Positions 31,797-41,370 of a stretch of DNA of 64,000 bases are shown here, in pieces. The stretch comes from Pseudomonas frederiksbergensis (GTDB taxonomy: Bacteria; Pseudomonadota; Gammaproteobacteria; Pseudomonadales; Pseudomonadaceae): NCBI RefSeq assembly GCF_017114915.1, contig NZ_JAAUOE010000021.1, positions 31,284-95,283 of the forward strand, read 5' to 3'. The position numbers were made by a program, and so were the translations under genes. The notes beneath the pieces were generated by a model. The model was not told the origin of the DNA and ran no database searches. It was given only the letters and a program-made list of their open reading frames with translations. Within the stretch, counting starts at the first letter, position 1; every line of letters starts with the position of its first letter.

Positions 31797-32612
31797 TCAA
31801 ACATCCAGTAGCGCACGGGCAATGGTTTGGAGTTTACGGGTGAGCGGCCCAACCGGCCAGCTCAGTGCGGCATAGGCGCGCACCGGCCAAACGCCATACA
31901 CGCTGTTGCAGACAAAGACCTCATCAGCCCATTGCAGCTGTTCGAGGGTAATGTCGGTGATTTGTGTGGGGATCCCCAATGACTCGGCTTGAAACAATAA
32001 CTCGGCACGCATCACGCCCGCCACGCCACAACGTTTGAGATCGGCGGTCACCAGCACGCCATCGCGCACCAGAAACAGATTACTGAACACGCCTTCGATC
32101 ACCCGCCCGACCTGATCCAGCATCAAGCCTTCGGCATGCTCGGTGTCCTGCCATTCTGAACGGGCAATAACCTGCTCCAGACGATTGAGGTGCTTGAGAC
32201 CGGCGAGCAGGGGTTGTTTGGATAACCGTGTTGCACAAGGAAACAGACGAACGCCCTGCTCTGCATGAACAGCTGGATAAGCAGCAGGAGGATTGCCTTG
32301 CAGAATGCGCCGGGCCTGGGCCGAGGGGTCGGGGGCGTAACCACGCAGGCTGTCGCCGCGGGTGAGGATGAGCTTGAGCACGCCCTCGCCCAGGGCTGCG
32401 GCATAGGCCAGCAGCTCCGCGCGGATCAATTGGTGATCGGCGGCAATCGCCAGGCGCGAACAGCCCTCGGCCAGACGCGACAGATGTCGATCCAGCAGCA
32501 ATGGCTGCCCGCCCTTGACCGCGACGGTCTCGAACAGACCATCGCCGTAAGCCAGGCCGCGATCCTTCAGCGACAAAGCGTCAGCCGGTTGACCGTCGAC
32601 CCAGCTGTCCAT
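31797..32612 (-). CDS. pabC: Aminodeoxychorismate lyase
   Basis: A 271-residue fold-IV PLP enzyme that makes p-aminobenzoate for folate. GLAYGDGLFETVAV is the N-terminal signature, the PLP lysine is in LKHLNRLEQV near residue 145, and the late glutamate/Asn-rich SNLFLVRDG and DEVFVCNSVYGVWPV blocks match. Its ATG overlaps the fabF stop (TGATG). Confidence 0.93.
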   Translation of the reverse strand: MDSWVDGQPADALSLKDRGLAYGDGLFETVAVKGGQPLLLDRHLSRLAEGCSRLAIAADHQLIRAELLAYAAALGEGVLKLILTRGDSLRGYAPDPSAQARRILQGNPPAAYPAVHAEQGVRLFPCATRLSKQPLLAGLKHLNRLEQVIARSEWQDTEHAEGLMLDQVGRVIEGVFSNLFLVRDGVLVTADLKRCGVAGVMRAELLFQAESLGIPTQITDITLEQLQWADEVFVCNSVYGVWPVRAYAALSWPVGPLTRKLQTIARALLDV

Positions 32613-33856
32613 CAGTCAGCGAACCGGCGGAACACCAGCGAGCCATTGGTACCGCCAAATCCGAAGGAGTTGGACAGCACCACGTCGATATCCATGCCGC
32701 GCGCGGTGTGAGGTACGAAGTCGAGGTCGCAGCCTTCGTCCGGCTCATCGAGGTTGATGGTCGGCGGAGCGACCTGACTGTTGATGGCCAGTACGCTGAA
32801 AATCGCCTCGACCGCGCCCGCCGCGCCCAGCAGGTGACCAGTCATGGACTTGGTCGAACTGACCGCCAGTTTGTAGGCGTGATCGCCGAACACGGATTTG
32901 ATCGCACAGGCTTCGGCGAGGTCGCCGGCCGAGGTCGAAGTACCGTGAGCGTTGATGTACTGAACCTGATCGCTGTTGATCTTCGCATCGCGCAAGGCAT
33001 TGGTGATGCAACGCGCAGCACCCGCGCCATCGGCCGGGGGCGAGGTCATATGGTAGGCATCGCCACTGGTGCCGAAGCCGATCAGCTCGGCGTAGATGGT
33101 CGCGCCACGGGCCTTGGCGTGCTCCAGCTCTTCGAGAACCAGTGCGCCGGCGCCGTCGGACAGTACGAAGCCATCACGGCCCTTGTCCCATGGACGGCTG
33201 GCACGGGTCGGTTCGTCGTTGCGGGTCGACAGCGCGCGGGAGGCACCAAAGCCACCCATGCCCAGACCACACGCAGCCATCTCGGCGCCACCGGCGATCA
33301 TCACGTCGGCTTCGTCGTACATGATGTTGCGTGCCGCCATGCCGATGCAGTGTGTACCGGTGGTACACGCCGTGGCGATGGCGTAGTTAGGCCCCTGTGC
33401 TCCCAGGTGGATGGACAGGAAACCGGAAATCATATTGATGATCGAGCCAGGCACGAAAAACGGAGAAATCCGTCGTGGGCCGGCATCATGCAGCGTGCGG
33501 CTGGTGTCTTCGATATTGGTCAGACCGCCAATACCCGACCCCATGGCCACGCCGATGCGCTCGCGGTTGGCGTCGGTAACTTCAAGACCTGCATTACGCA
33601 CGGCCTGAAAACCTGCAGCCAGACCGTACTGAATGAACAGGTCGAGTTTGCGAGCTTCCTTGACCGACAGGTATTCCTCGACATTGAAGCCCTTCACGGA
33701 GCCGCCAAAACGGGTGGAATAGGCAGAAAGGTCGGTGTGTTCGATCAGACCAATGCCACTGCGGCCAGCCAGAATGCCCTGCCAACTGCTCGGCACATCG
33801 GTACCCAGTGGCGACAACATACCCATACCGGTGACTACGACGCGTCTACGCGACAC
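32612..33856 (-). CDS. fabF: Beta-ketoacyl-ACP synthase II
   Basis: A 414-residue condensing enzyme that elongates fatty acids. The catalytic triad is visible: cysteine in ATACTTGTHCIG, histidine in NAHGTSTSAGD and histidine in TGHLLGAAG. RRVVVTGMGMLSPLG is the standard N-terminus. It lies downstream of acpP, separated by a strong hairpin at 33902-33936 that may limit read-through. Confidence 0.96.
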   Translation of the reverse strand: MSRRRVVVTGMGMLSPLGTDVPSSWQGILAGRSGIGLIEHTDLSAYSTRFGGSVKGFNVEEYLSVKEARKLDLFIQYGLAAGFQAVRNAGLEVTDANRERIGVAMGSGIGGLTNIEDTSRTLHDAGPRRISPFFVPGSIINMISGFLSIHLGAQGPNYAIATACTTGTHCIGMAARNIMYDEADVMIAGGAEMAACGLGMGGFGASRALSTRNDEPTRASRPWDKGRDGFVLSDGAGALVLEELEHAKARGATIYAELIGFGTSGDAYHMTSPPADGAGAARCITNALRDAKINSDQVQYINAHGTSTSAGDLAEACAIKSVFGDHAYKLAVSSTKSMTGHLLGAAGAVEAIFSVLAINSQVAPPTINLDEPDEGCDLDFVPHTARGMDIDVVLSNSFGFGGTNGSLVFRRFAD

Positions 33857-33901
33857 AGCACTCTCCTTTTTTCAAATGACGACTTCGCACAAGGCCTAAA
33901 G

Positions 33902-33936
33902 AAAAAACCGCACGCCATGATGGCAGTGCGGTTTTT
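33902..33936 (-). terminator. Hairpin terminator or attenuator between acpP and fabF
   Basis: AAAAACCGCAC ... GTGCGGTTTTT with a short loop, flanked by A and T runs in both directions. It would end most acpP transcripts and let a fraction continue into fabF, as expected for the much higher need for acyl carrier protein. Confidence 0.85.
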
Positions 33937-33965
33937 CCATGACAGCGAGCAACGATTACAAACTA

Positions 33966-34202
33966 TTAACCCTGATGGGAGTTAACGTAGTCGATTGCTG
34001 CTTGTACAGTAGTGATCTTTTCAGCTTCTTCGTCAGGGATTTCGGTCTCGAATTCCTCTTCCAGAGCCATCACCAGCTCAACGGTGTCAAGGGAGTCTGC
34101 ACCCAGGTCTTCAACGAAGGAAGCGGTGTTGACCACTTCTTCTTCTTTAACGCCCAGTTGCTCAGCAACGATTTTCTTGACGCGCTCTTCGATGGTGCTC
34201 AT
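33966..34202 (-). CDS. acpP: Acyl carrier protein
   Basis: A 78-residue acidic helical protein. The phosphopantetheine serine is S37 in GADSLDTVELVMALEEEF. MSTIEERVKKIVAEQLGV is the standard Pseudomonas N-terminus. It carries growing acyl chains. It stands between fabG (192 bases upstream, with probable own promoter in an AT-rich stretch) and fabF. Confidence 0.98.
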   Translation of the reverse strand: MSTIEERVKKIVAEQLGVKEEEVVNTASFVEDLGADSLDTVELVMALEEEFETEIPDEEAEKITTVQAAIDYVNSHQG

Positions 34203-34394
34203 ACCTTGTTTTCACTCCTAATGGACAAATTCAGGCAGCTGGCCAGTGGGTAAGTGTATAGAAAGACTTTTCAGCTTTTCAACTGAAAGCTTCACTCCTC
34301 AAACCCCGCGACCCTCTGCCGATAAAATAGATTGCAGCTTTATAACGGATTTTAGACAGCTCGTATGACATTTTTTTGAAGCAATCCGTCACAT

Positions 34395-35138
34395 TTAACT
34401 CATGTACATCCCGCCGTTCACCGGGATTGTAGCCCCAGTAACGTAAGCCGCACCGTCGGATGCAAGAAAAGCGACCACAGACGCGATCTCTTGAGCTTGC
34501 CCCAGACGACCCAGCGGAATTTGCGTCTGCAGGGCTTCACGCTGCGCCTCGGGCAGTTCGCGGGTCATATCGGTGTCGATGAACCCCGGGGCCACCGAGT
34601 TTACCGTAATCGAACGCGAACCGACTTCACGCGCCAGCGCACGGCTGAAACCTTCCAGACCGGCCTTGGCGGCTGCGTAGTTTACTTGGCCTGCGTTGCC
34701 CATGGCACCCACAACCGAGCCAATACTGATAATTCGTCCCCAACGGGCTTTGGTCATACCGCGCAGAACGCCCTTGGACAGGCGGAACAGACTGTTCAGG
34801 TTGGTATCGACGACGTCATGCCACTCGTCATCTTTCATGCGCATCATCAGGTTATCGCGGGTGATACCGGCATTATTGACCAGAATCGCCGGCGCACCGA
34901 ACTGCTCCTGAATGCTCGCCAGCACGGCCGCTACGGACTCATCGCTGGTGACATTGAGTTCCAGGCCAGTGCCCTGAATACCGTTTTCTTTCAGAGTGGC
35001 GGCGATACGCTCGGCACCCGAAGCGGAGGTCGCGGTGCCGACAACAATGGCACCCTGACGACCCAGCTCCAGAGCGATAGCCTGGCCGATACCACGGCTG
35101 GCACCGGTGACCAGTGCAACTTTACCTTGCAGACTCAT
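34395..35138 (-). CDS. fabG: 3-oxoacyl-ACP reductase
   Basis: A 247-residue SDR enzyme reducing 3-oxoacyl-ACP with NADPH. Nucleotide loop TGASRGIG, NNAG motif, serine in ISIGSVVGAMGN and the YAAAKAG Tyr/Lys pair are all present. Start MSLQGKVALVTG at 35138 is preferred over an 11-codon upstream extension because of the family N-terminus and an AAGGAG site. It follows fabD by 16 bases. Confidence 0.96.
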   Translation of the reverse strand: MSLQGKVALVTGASRGIGQAIALELGRQGAIVVGTATSASGAERIAATLKENGIQGTGLELNVTSDESVAAVLASIQEQFGAPAILVNNAGITRDNLMMRMKDDEWHDVVDTNLNSLFRLSKGVLRGMTKARWGRIISIGSVVGAMGNAGQVNYAAAKAGLEGFSRALAREVGSRSITVNSVAPGFIDTDMTRELPEAQREALQTQIPLGRLGQAQEIASVVAFLASDGAAYVTGATIPVNGGMYMS

Positions 35139-35154
35139 GCAGGCTTCTCCTTGT

Positions 35155-36093
35155 TCAGGCCAGCGCTGCACGGGCGGCAGCGAAAGCGTCTGGGGTATTG
35201 AGGTTAGAGGTCGACACGCCTTCGGCGCAACGTTTGTTCAGACCAGCAAGTACTTTGCCAGGGCCGCATTCGACCAGCTCGGTCGCACCCTTGGCAGCCA
35301 GCGCCTGGACCGACTCGACCCAGCGTACAGGCTTGTAGAGCTGCTCAAGCAGATCGCGCTTGAGGGTTTCCAGATCGGCCGGCACGTCGGCGCTTACGTT
35401 CTGTACCACAGGGATCTGTGGTGCCTTCCAGTCGATGGCGGCGATGGACTCGGCAAAACGCTCTGCGGCCGGGCGCATCAATTCACAGTGGGAAGGCACG
35501 CTGACCGGTAACGGCATGGCGCGCTTGGCGCCACGGGCCTTGCAGCCTTCGATGGCGCGTTCGACTGCCGCCTTGGCACCGGCAATCACTACCTGGCCCG
35601 GAGAGTTGAAGTTGACCGCGCTGACCACTTCGCCTTGCGCCGCTTCGGCGCAGGCTGCCAGCACGTCGGCATCGTCCAGACCGAGGATAGCGGCCATGCC
35701 GCCCTGCCCGGCCGGAACGGCTTCCTGCATCAATTGGCCGCGACGCTCCACCAGCTTCACCGCGTCACCCAGGCTCAGGCTGCCCGCAGCCACCAGAGCG
35801 CTGTATTCGCCCAGGCTGTGACCGGCAACGTAAGCCGGACGCGCACCACCTTCAGCCAGCCACAGACGCCACAAGGCGATCGAAGCGGTCAGGATCGCCG
35901 GTTGGGTTTTATCGGTTTGATTGAGTTGCTCTTCCGGCCCTTGCTGGGTCAGCGCCCACAGGTCGTAACCCAGGGCATCGGAAGCTTCTTTGAATGTTTC
36001 GAGGACCACAGGATGTTGCGCGCCCAGCTCGGCCAGCATGCCGAGGGACTGCGAACCCTGTCCTGGAAAGACGAATGCGAGGGAAGCAGACAT
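35155..36093 (-). CDS. fabD: Malonyl-CoA:ACP transacylase
   Basis: A 312-residue acyltransferase that loads malonate onto ACP. N-terminus SLAFVFPGQGSQ, nucleophile serine in VAGHSLGEYSALVAAG, histidine in PVSVPSHCELM and Gln/Arg positions typical of FabD. Start at 36093 chosen on the family N-terminus; the longer frame upstream is not conserved-looking. It sits 125 bases after plsX. Confidence 0.96.
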   Translation of the reverse strand: MSASLAFVFPGQGSQSLGMLAELGAQHPVVLETFKEASDALGYDLWALTQQGPEEQLNQTDKTQPAILTASIALWRLWLAEGGARPAYVAGHSLGEYSALVAAGSLSLGDAVKLVERRGQLMQEAVPAGQGGMAAILGLDDADVLAACAEAAQGEVVSAVNFNSPGQVVIAGAKAAVERAIEGCKARGAKRAMPLPVSVPSHCELMRPAAERFAESIAAIDWKAPQIPVVQNVSADVPADLETLKRDLLEQLYKPVRWVESVQALAAKGATELVECGPGKVLAGLNKRCAEGVSTSNLNTPDAFAAARAALA

Positions 36094-36218
36094 GTAACAA
36101 GCCCCTAATGATCTTGTCGCCGGAGAATTGACGTCCCGCCTGGGGAACGCAAGAAACTGACAGTTGGATGGCTCATTGAACTGAGCGGTCACATTTAAGC
36201 ATTGTCTGACGAAAACGC

Positions 36219-37229
36219 CTAAGGCAACAAATCCTCCAGACGACCATGAAGCCGTTCCGGCAAGTTTTCCTGGATCTCGATCAAGGCGCGTTGAATCGCA
36301 CTCTGGAAGCCCTGAACCCCCGCCGAACCATGGCTTTTCACGACAATTCCCTGCAAACCGAGGAAACTTGCGCCGTTATGGCGAGCCGGTGCCAGCTCGG
36401 CCTGCAAGCGCTTCATCAGCGGCAGCGCCAGAGCGCCGACCACTTTCGACGCGAAATTTTTTCTGAACTGGGCCTCGATTCGCCCGGCAATCATGGTCGC
36501 CAGGCCTTCGCTGGACTTGAGCAGGATATTGCCGACAAAGCCGTCACATACCACCACATCTGCCTCGCCACGGTACAAACCGTCACCTTCGACAAATCCG
36601 ATGTAATTCAGACCGCGCGCATTTTGCAACAGGGTCGCCGCCAGTTTGACCTGCTGATTGCCCTTGATGTCTTCGGTGCCGATATTCAGCAACGCGACCC
36701 GTGGACGAACGACGCCCAGCGCTTGCGCCGCCACCGAACCCATCACCGCAAACTGCAACAGATGCTCGGCACTGCAATCAACATTGGCGCCCAGATCAAG
36801 CAACTGGCAGAAACCTTTCTCGGTCGGAATGGCGGCAACCATGGCCGGCCGATCGATCCCCGGCAAAGTTTTGAGCACAAACCGCGACAACGCCATCAGC
36901 GCACCGGTATTGCCGGCACTGACGCACGCCTGGACCTTGCCATCGCGCAACAACTCCAGCGCCACGCGCATCGACGAATCAGGCTTGCCGCGCAAGGCCT
37001 GGGCAGGTTTGTCGTCCATGGTGATGACTTCGGACGCCGGCACGATCGACAGACGCGAGCGATCCACAGCCGATTGGCCAGCGATCAATTCTTCAAGGAG
37101 GGAGGGTTGACCGACAAGGGTCAGGTGCAGCGAGGGCGTAGCAGACAGACAAGCAAGGCTGGCCTGAACAATGCTGCGGGGACCGAAGTCCCCGCCCATT
37201 GCGTCAATCGCGATGACTTGAGCGGACAA
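36219..37229 (-). CDS. plsX: Phosphate acyltransferase PlsX
   Basis: A 336-residue enzyme that makes acyl-phosphate from acyl-ACP, feeding PlsY in phospholipid synthesis. VIAIDAMGGDFGP is the invariant N-terminus; VSAGNTGALMAL, LLNIGTEDIKGN and FVGNILLKSSEG are family blocks. It lies three bases after rpmF, the common bacterial arrangement. Confidence 0.97.
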   Translation of the reverse strand: MSAQVIAIDAMGGDFGPRSIVQASLACLSATPSLHLTLVGQPSLLEELIAGQSAVDRSRLSIVPASEVITMDDKPAQALRGKPDSSMRVALELLRDGKVQACVSAGNTGALMALSRFVLKTLPGIDRPAMVAAIPTEKGFCQLLDLGANVDCSAEHLLQFAVMGSVAAQALGVVRPRVALLNIGTEDIKGNQQVKLAATLLQNARGLNYIGFVEGDGLYRGEADVVVCDGFVGNILLKSSEGLATMIAGRIEAQFRKNFASKVVGALALPLMKRLQAELAPARHNGASFLGLQGIVVKSHGSAGVQGFQSAIQRALIEIQENLPERLHGRLEDLLP

Positions 37230-37232
37230 GGA

Positions 37233-37415
37233 TTACTCGTCAGCGCCCTTGTCGATCACTTTACGACCACGGTATACGCCTTCTGGCGATACGTGGTGAC
37301 GCAGGTGAACTTCACCGGTGGTTTTTTCTACAGACAGGGTGCTAGCCTCGAGAGCGTCGTGCGAACGACGCATGTCACGGGCAGAGCGGGATTTTTTGTT
37401 CTGCTGAACAGCCAT
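37233..37415 (-). CDS. rpmF: 50S ribosomal protein L32
   Basis: A 60-residue basic ribosomal protein. [20 protein letters not shown] is the standard L32 N-terminus. This version lacks the four zinc-binding cysteines found in some bacteria, as usual in Pseudomonas. It lies between yceD and plsX, so ribosome and lipid synthesis genes share a transcript. Confidence 0.98.
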
Positions 37416-37428
37416 AATTGATTAACTC

Positions 37429-37956
37429 CTAAACGTTTGGGTCACGCTTTAACTGCGCCAATACACTGAACGGGTTGGACCGCGTTACCTCGTCCTCGCT
37501 CGGTTCGGGCTCATCTGCTCCCGCCGGCTGCTGGCATTCTTCCGGATGATGAGCAGGCACAATGGGCAAGGCGAGCAGAAGCTCCTCCTCGATCAGTGAC
37601 TGCAGATCCAATGGATCTTCGCCCAGTTCCAGCACGTCATAACCTTTCGGCAACGACTGGGTATTCGCACCCTCCTTCACCACAGCGTAACTGCATTCGC
37701 TATGGATCGGCAGGGTGACCAGCTCAAGACAACGCTGGCAAACCATTTTGACTTCGGTGTCGATAAAGCTGTGGATGACCACAGACTTACGTTCATCTCG
37801 TTCAAAAACGAATTTAGCCTGCACCGTACCGACATTGTCGGAAAGCGGGTCGCAGAGTCTCTCCAAATCGGCCAGCAGCATTTCACCTTGAAGGGTGGTG
37901 CCACGATCTGCCAATTTGCGCGGGTCAACGTGAGGTGGAATCGGGTCATTCAACAT
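37429..37956 (-). CDS. yceD: YceD family (DUF177) protein
   Basis: A 175-residue acidic protein. MVCQRCLELVTLPIHS contains the conserved Cys pair of the family. YceD/DUF177 proteins are linked to 23S rRNA processing or ribosome assembly and are found next to rpmF. First gene of the yceD-rpmF-plsX-fabD-fabG operon, divergent from maf. Confidence 0.92.
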   Translation of the reverse strand: MLNDPIPPHVDPRKLADRGTTLQGEMLLADLERLCDPLSDNVGTVQAKFVFERDERKSVVIHSFIDTEVKMVCQRCLELVTLPIHSECSYAVVKEGANTQSLPKGYDVLELGEDPLDLQSLIEEELLLALPIVPAHHPEECQQPAGADEPEPSEDEVTRSNPFSVLAQLKRDPNV

Positions 37957-38061
37957 AGGCGCAGCATTATAGGGATGCCCCCGGCCATGTCAAAGGAAAT
38001 TCAGCCCTGTGCGTCACTTGAGCCTGCGCTAGAATTCGCCCCCCGCCCTTTGGAGATGCGC

Positions 38062-38640
38062 ATGCTGCCTTTATTACTCGCTTCAAGCTCGGTGTATCGC
38101 CGGGAATTGCTGGCCCGCTTGCAGCTGCCGTTTACTTGCAGCTCGCCGGATATCGACGAAAGCCACCGCCCGGATGAGTCCACCATCGAACTGGTAAAGC
38201 GTCTCGCCGAAGAAAAAGCCCGCGCACTTGCAGCCAGTTATCCCACCCATCTGATCATTGGCTCGGACCAGGTCGCGGTACTTGGCGAGCGAATTATCGG
38301 CAAACCCCATACCTTCGAAAAGGCTCGCGAACAACTGCTGGCATCGAGCGGCACCAGCGTAACCTTCCTCACCGGCCTGGCATTGCTCAACAGCCAGACC
38401 GGCGACTGCCAGGTCGACTGCGTGCCCTTTACCGTACACATGCGCGCACTCGACACAGCGCGCATCGAACGCTATCTGCGCGCCGAGCAGCCCTACGACT
38501 GTGCAGGCAGTTTCAAAGCTGAAGGCTTGGGGGTAAGCCTGTTTAAAAGCACAGAAGGCCCTGACGCCACCAGCCTTATCGGCCTGCCACTGATTCGCCT
38601 GGTCGACATGCTGCTGGCTGAAGGCGTGCAAATACCTTAA
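38062..38640 (+). CDS. Maf-family nucleotide pyrophosphatase (YceF type, m7GTP)
   Basis: A 192-residue pyrophosphatase. PLLLASSSVYRRELL is the N-terminal Maf signature, GSDQVAVLGERIIGKP carries the catalytic aspartate, and GSFKAEGLGVSLF is the late block. The YceF-type residues suggest hydrolysis of 7-methyl-GTP rather than dTTP/UTP. Start 38062 has TGGAG six bases before it; an ATG two codons upstream overlaps the ribosome site. Divergent from yceD. Confidence 0.92.
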   Translation: MLPLLLASSSVYRRELLARLQLPFTCSSPDIDESHRPDESTIELVKRLAEEKARALAASYPTHLIIGSDQVAVLGERIIGKPHTFEKAREQLLASSGTSVTFLTGLALLNSQTGDCQVDCVPFTVHMRALDTARIERYLRAEQPYDCAGSFKAEGLGVSLFKSTEGPDATSLIGLPLIRLVDMLLAEGVQIP

Positions 38641-38645
38641 AGATC

Positions 38646-38672
38646 AAAAAACCGGCCACGCGGGCCGGTTTC
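38646..38672. terminator. Bidirectional terminator between maf and sppA-like gene
   Basis: AAAAACCGGCC ... GGCCGGTTTCGTT with a small loop, right after the maf stop and before the convergent peptidase gene end. A/T runs on both sides allow use from both strands. Confidence 0.85.
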
Positions 38673-38689
38673 GTTATGCAGGCAGGCGA

Positions 38690-39679
38690 TCAACGCAACG
38701 CCGGCCCCTGGAAGCCCATCCACATCGCCAAATGCTCAGCCACGCTGGCGCCGAGCTTTTTCGAAAAGCGATCAAACGGCGACTCCTCAATAGTGAAATC
38801 CACCAACTCTTTCTCGCCGATCACGTCACGCGCCACCGAACTGGCACTGCCCAGACCATCGATCAAGCCCAGCGGCAGCGCCTGCTCACCGGACCAGACC
38901 AGGCCGGAGAACAGCTCCGGATGCTCTTTGTCCTTGAGTCGATCACCGCGCCCTTTCTTGACGCTGCTGATGAACTGCTGATGAGTGGTATCCAGCACGC
39001 CCTGCCAGAATGCAGTTTCCGCAGGCTTCTGCGGCTGGAACGGATCGAGGAACGATTTGTGCTCGCCGGAGGTATAGGTACGACGCTCGACGCCCAACTT
39101 TTCCATGGTGCCGACAAAACCGTAACCGGCCGCCGTCACGCCAATGGAGCCCACCAGACTCGCCTTGTCGGCGTAAATCTGATCCGCCGCGCTGGCAATG
39201 TAATAGGCACCCGAAGCCCCCAGATCCGAGATCACAGCATAAACCTTGATATCCGGATGCAGGCCGCGCAAACGACGGATCTCGTCATAGACATACCCCG
39301 ACTGCACCGGACTTCCGCCCGGGCTGTTGATCCGCAGGATCACACCCTTGACCTTCTTGTCCTCGAAGGCTGCACGCAGACTGCCGACGATATTGTCGGC
39401 ACTGGCCGGCTCTTTCTCGGCAATCATGCCAGTTATATCGATCAGCGCCGTGTAACCGGAACCGCGAGTGGCGCTTTTTTCCACATCCATCAGCGGCGTG
39501 AACAAGAACAACGCAAGCAACAGGTACGCAAAGGTCAGCAGCTTGAAGAAAATCCCCCAGCGACGGGACCGGCGATGCTCCTGCACGTTGGCCAGCAGAG
39601 TTGTTTCCAGCAGCTTCCAGCTTTTCTCGTCACCGCTCTCTGCGCTCGCCTTGGCGGGTGCTTTCCATTCGTCGGTCAT
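38690..39679 (-). CDS. sppA: S49-family signal peptide peptidase, SppA-like
   Basis: A 329-residue membrane-anchored serine peptidase that degrades cleaved signal peptides. One N-terminal membrane helix (FKLLTFAYLLLALFLFTPL, about residues 46-64). The nucleophile serine is in DLGASGAYYIASAAD and the lysine in the YTSGEHKSFLDPF segment, as in the single-domain (Bacillus-type) SppA. RINSPGGSPVQS is the substrate strand. It lies 33 bases after the HAD gene. Confidence 0.93.
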   Translation of the reverse strand: MTDEWKAPAKASAESGDEKSWKLLETTLLANVQEHRRSRRWGIFFKLLTFAYLLLALFLFTPLMDVEKSATRGSGYTALIDITGMIAEKEPASADNIVGSLRAAFEDKKVKGVILRINSPGGSPVQSGYVYDEIRRLRGLHPDIKVYAVISDLGASGAYYIASAADQIYADKASLVGSIGVTAAGYGFVGTMEKLGVERRTYTSGEHKSFLDPFQPQKPAETAFWQGVLDTTHQQFISSVKKGRGDRLKDKEHPELFSGLVWSGEQALPLGLIDGLGSASSVARDVIGEKELVDFTIEESPFDRFSKKLGASVAEHLAMWMGFQGPALR

Positions 39680-39712
39680 GACATCTACCCCTGCAAAAAA
39701 CCGTTAAGCCCG

Positions 39713-40366
39713 CTAGCTCAGCCAAGCGCGCAATTCTGAAAAACGATCAATGGACAGTCGTGGCTCGAACTGCTGCAACGCCTCAATCGATTGAGCGCCA
39801 TAGCTGACCGCCACCGAATCCATGCCGGCGTTGCGTGCCATCTGCAGATCGAAGGACGAATCCCCGACCATCAGCGCCTGCTCCGGGCAAACCTCGCAAT
39901 GGGCGAGAATCTGCTCGAGCATCAGCGGATGGGGCTTGCTGGCTGTTTCATCCGCCGCACGGGTGACATCAAAATAATCCTCCCAGCCGTGGGCTTTGAG
40001 CACCCGATCCAACCCTCGCCGGGCCTTGCCGGTGGCAACGGCCAGGCGATACCCGTCAGCACGAAACGCGTCCATCGACTCGAGCACGCCCTCGAACAAC
40101 GGCGAAGGAACAGCCTCCGCCGCGATGTAGTGCTGTGCATAATAGTCACGAAACGCCAGCAGCTCGCCATCGCCGATCTCGGGATACAAGGTGCGAATGG
40201 CCTCCGGCAGTCCGAGACCGATAATGCCTTTGACGGCAAAATCATCGCGCAACGGGAAGCCTGAGCGCTCGGACGCCACGTGCATCGCCTCGACAATCCG
40301 ACCAATGGAGTCTGCGAGCGTACCGTCCCAATCGAAAATCAGCAGCTTGTAATCAGATGGGCGCAC
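39713..40366 (-). CDS. HAD-superfamily phosphatase, phosphoglycolate-phosphatase type
   Basis: A 217-residue haloacid-dehalogenase fold phosphatase. Motif I is LIFDWDGTLADS, motif II lies in RLAVATGKARRG and motif IV in MVGDSSFDLQMARNAG. It resembles Gph/YbjI-type enzymes, but the substrate is not fixed by sequence. Its start overlaps the end of rluC by 14 bases, so rluC and this gene are co-transcribed. Confidence 0.93.
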   Translation of the reverse strand: MRPSDYKLLIFDWDGTLADSIGRIVEAMHVASERSGFPLRDDFAVKGIIGLGLPEAIRTLYPEIGDGELLAFRDYYAQHYIAAEAVPSPLFEGVLESMDAFRADGYRLAVATGKARRGLDRVLKAHGWEDYFDVTRAADETASKPHPLMLEQILAHCEVCPEQALMVGDSSFDLQMARNAGMDSVAVSYGAQSIEALQQFEPRLSIDRFSELRAWLS

Positions 40367-41312
40367 TCAATCGCTCCACGGTCTTGGCCCACATTTCGTC
40401 GACCGGCGCCTGCAATTTCAGCTCGCCACCGTCGGGCAGCGGCACGGTCAGCATGTAGGCATGCAGGAACAGGCGCTTGCCGCCCAGATCACGAATCTCT
40501 TTGCTGAAGCCCTCATCGCCGTACTTGGTATCGCCGGCGATGCAATGCCCGGCATGTAAAGTATGGACGCGAATCTGGTGAGTGCGACCGGTGATCGGCT
40601 TGGCCTCGACCATGGTGGCAAAGTCACCGAAGCGACGCAGCACCTTGAACACGGTCAGTGCCTCCTTGCCCTCTTCGTCGACTTCGACCATACGCTCGCC
40701 GGAGCGCAGATTGCTCTTTTGCAACGGCGCGCGGACTTGCTTGATCGAGGTCGCCCAGTTGCCGCGCACCAGCGCCATATAACGTTTGTCGACACCATCG
40801 CCGCGCAATGCGGCGTGCAAGTGACGCAACATGCTGCGCTTCTTGGCGATCATCAGCAGGCCGGACGTGTCGCGGTCGAGGCGGTGAACCAACTCGAGCT
40901 CTTTTGCATCGGGACGTAACTGACGAAAGGCTTCGATCACGCCGTAATTCAAGCCGCTGCCACCGTGAACCGCGATGCCGGCGGGCTTGTTGATTACGAT
41001 CAGCGCCTTGTCTTCGTAGACAATCGAGGCCTCGAGCCGCTGCAGCAGCCCCTGGGCCAGCGGCACGGGCTCGTCGCGTTCGGGCACGCGAACCGGCGGT
41101 ACGCGCACGATATCGCCCGCCTGCAGCTTGTATTCGGGCTTGATCCGACCTTTGTTCACCCGCACTTCGCCTTTACGCAAAATGCGGTAAATCAAGGTCT
41201 TGGGCACGCCTTTGAGCCGAGCGAGAAGAAAGTTATCAATACGTTGGCCGGCATATTCCGGCGAGACCTCAAGCAGTTGTACGCCTGGGGTCGAAGGGGC
41301 AGTAGTCGTCAT
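40353..41312 (-). CDS. rluC: 23S rRNA pseudouridine synthase RluC
   Basis: A 319-residue enzyme that modifies 23S rRNA (positions 955, 2504 and 2580 in E. coli). An S4 RNA-binding domain (RIDNFLLARLKGVPKTLIYRI) comes first; the catalytic aspartate is in VHRLDRDTSGLL, and GRTHQIRVH is the late motif. It is divergent from rne, as in many Gammaproteobacteria. Confidence 0.96.
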   Translation of the reverse strand: MTTTAPSTPGVQLLEVSPEYAGQRIDNFLLARLKGVPKTLIYRILRKGEVRVNKGRIKPEYKLQAGDIVRVPPVRVPERDEPVPLAQGLLQRLEASIVYEDKALIVINKPAGIAVHGGSGLNYGVIEAFRQLRPDAKELELVHRLDRDTSGLLMIAKKRSMLRHLHAALRGDGVDKRYMALVRGNWATSIKQVRAPLQKSNLRSGERMVEVDEEGKEALTVFKVLRRFGDFATMVEAKPITGRTHQIRVHTLHAGHCIAGDTKYGDEGFSKEIRDLGGKRLFLHAYMLTVPLPDGGELKLQAPVDEMWAKTVERLSAPI

Positions 41313-41341
41313 GGTGCGGATGATAACAATTTTTTATGGAA

Positions 41342-41370
41342 TTGAAGCACTTAATCATTGCTGCTATAGT
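41342..41370 (+). promoter_or_regulatory. Predicted rne promoter
   Basis: TTGAAG at 41342-41347 and TATAGT at 41365-41370 with a 17-base spacer. Transcription would begin near 41377, about 635 bases before the rne start codon. Confidence 0.6.
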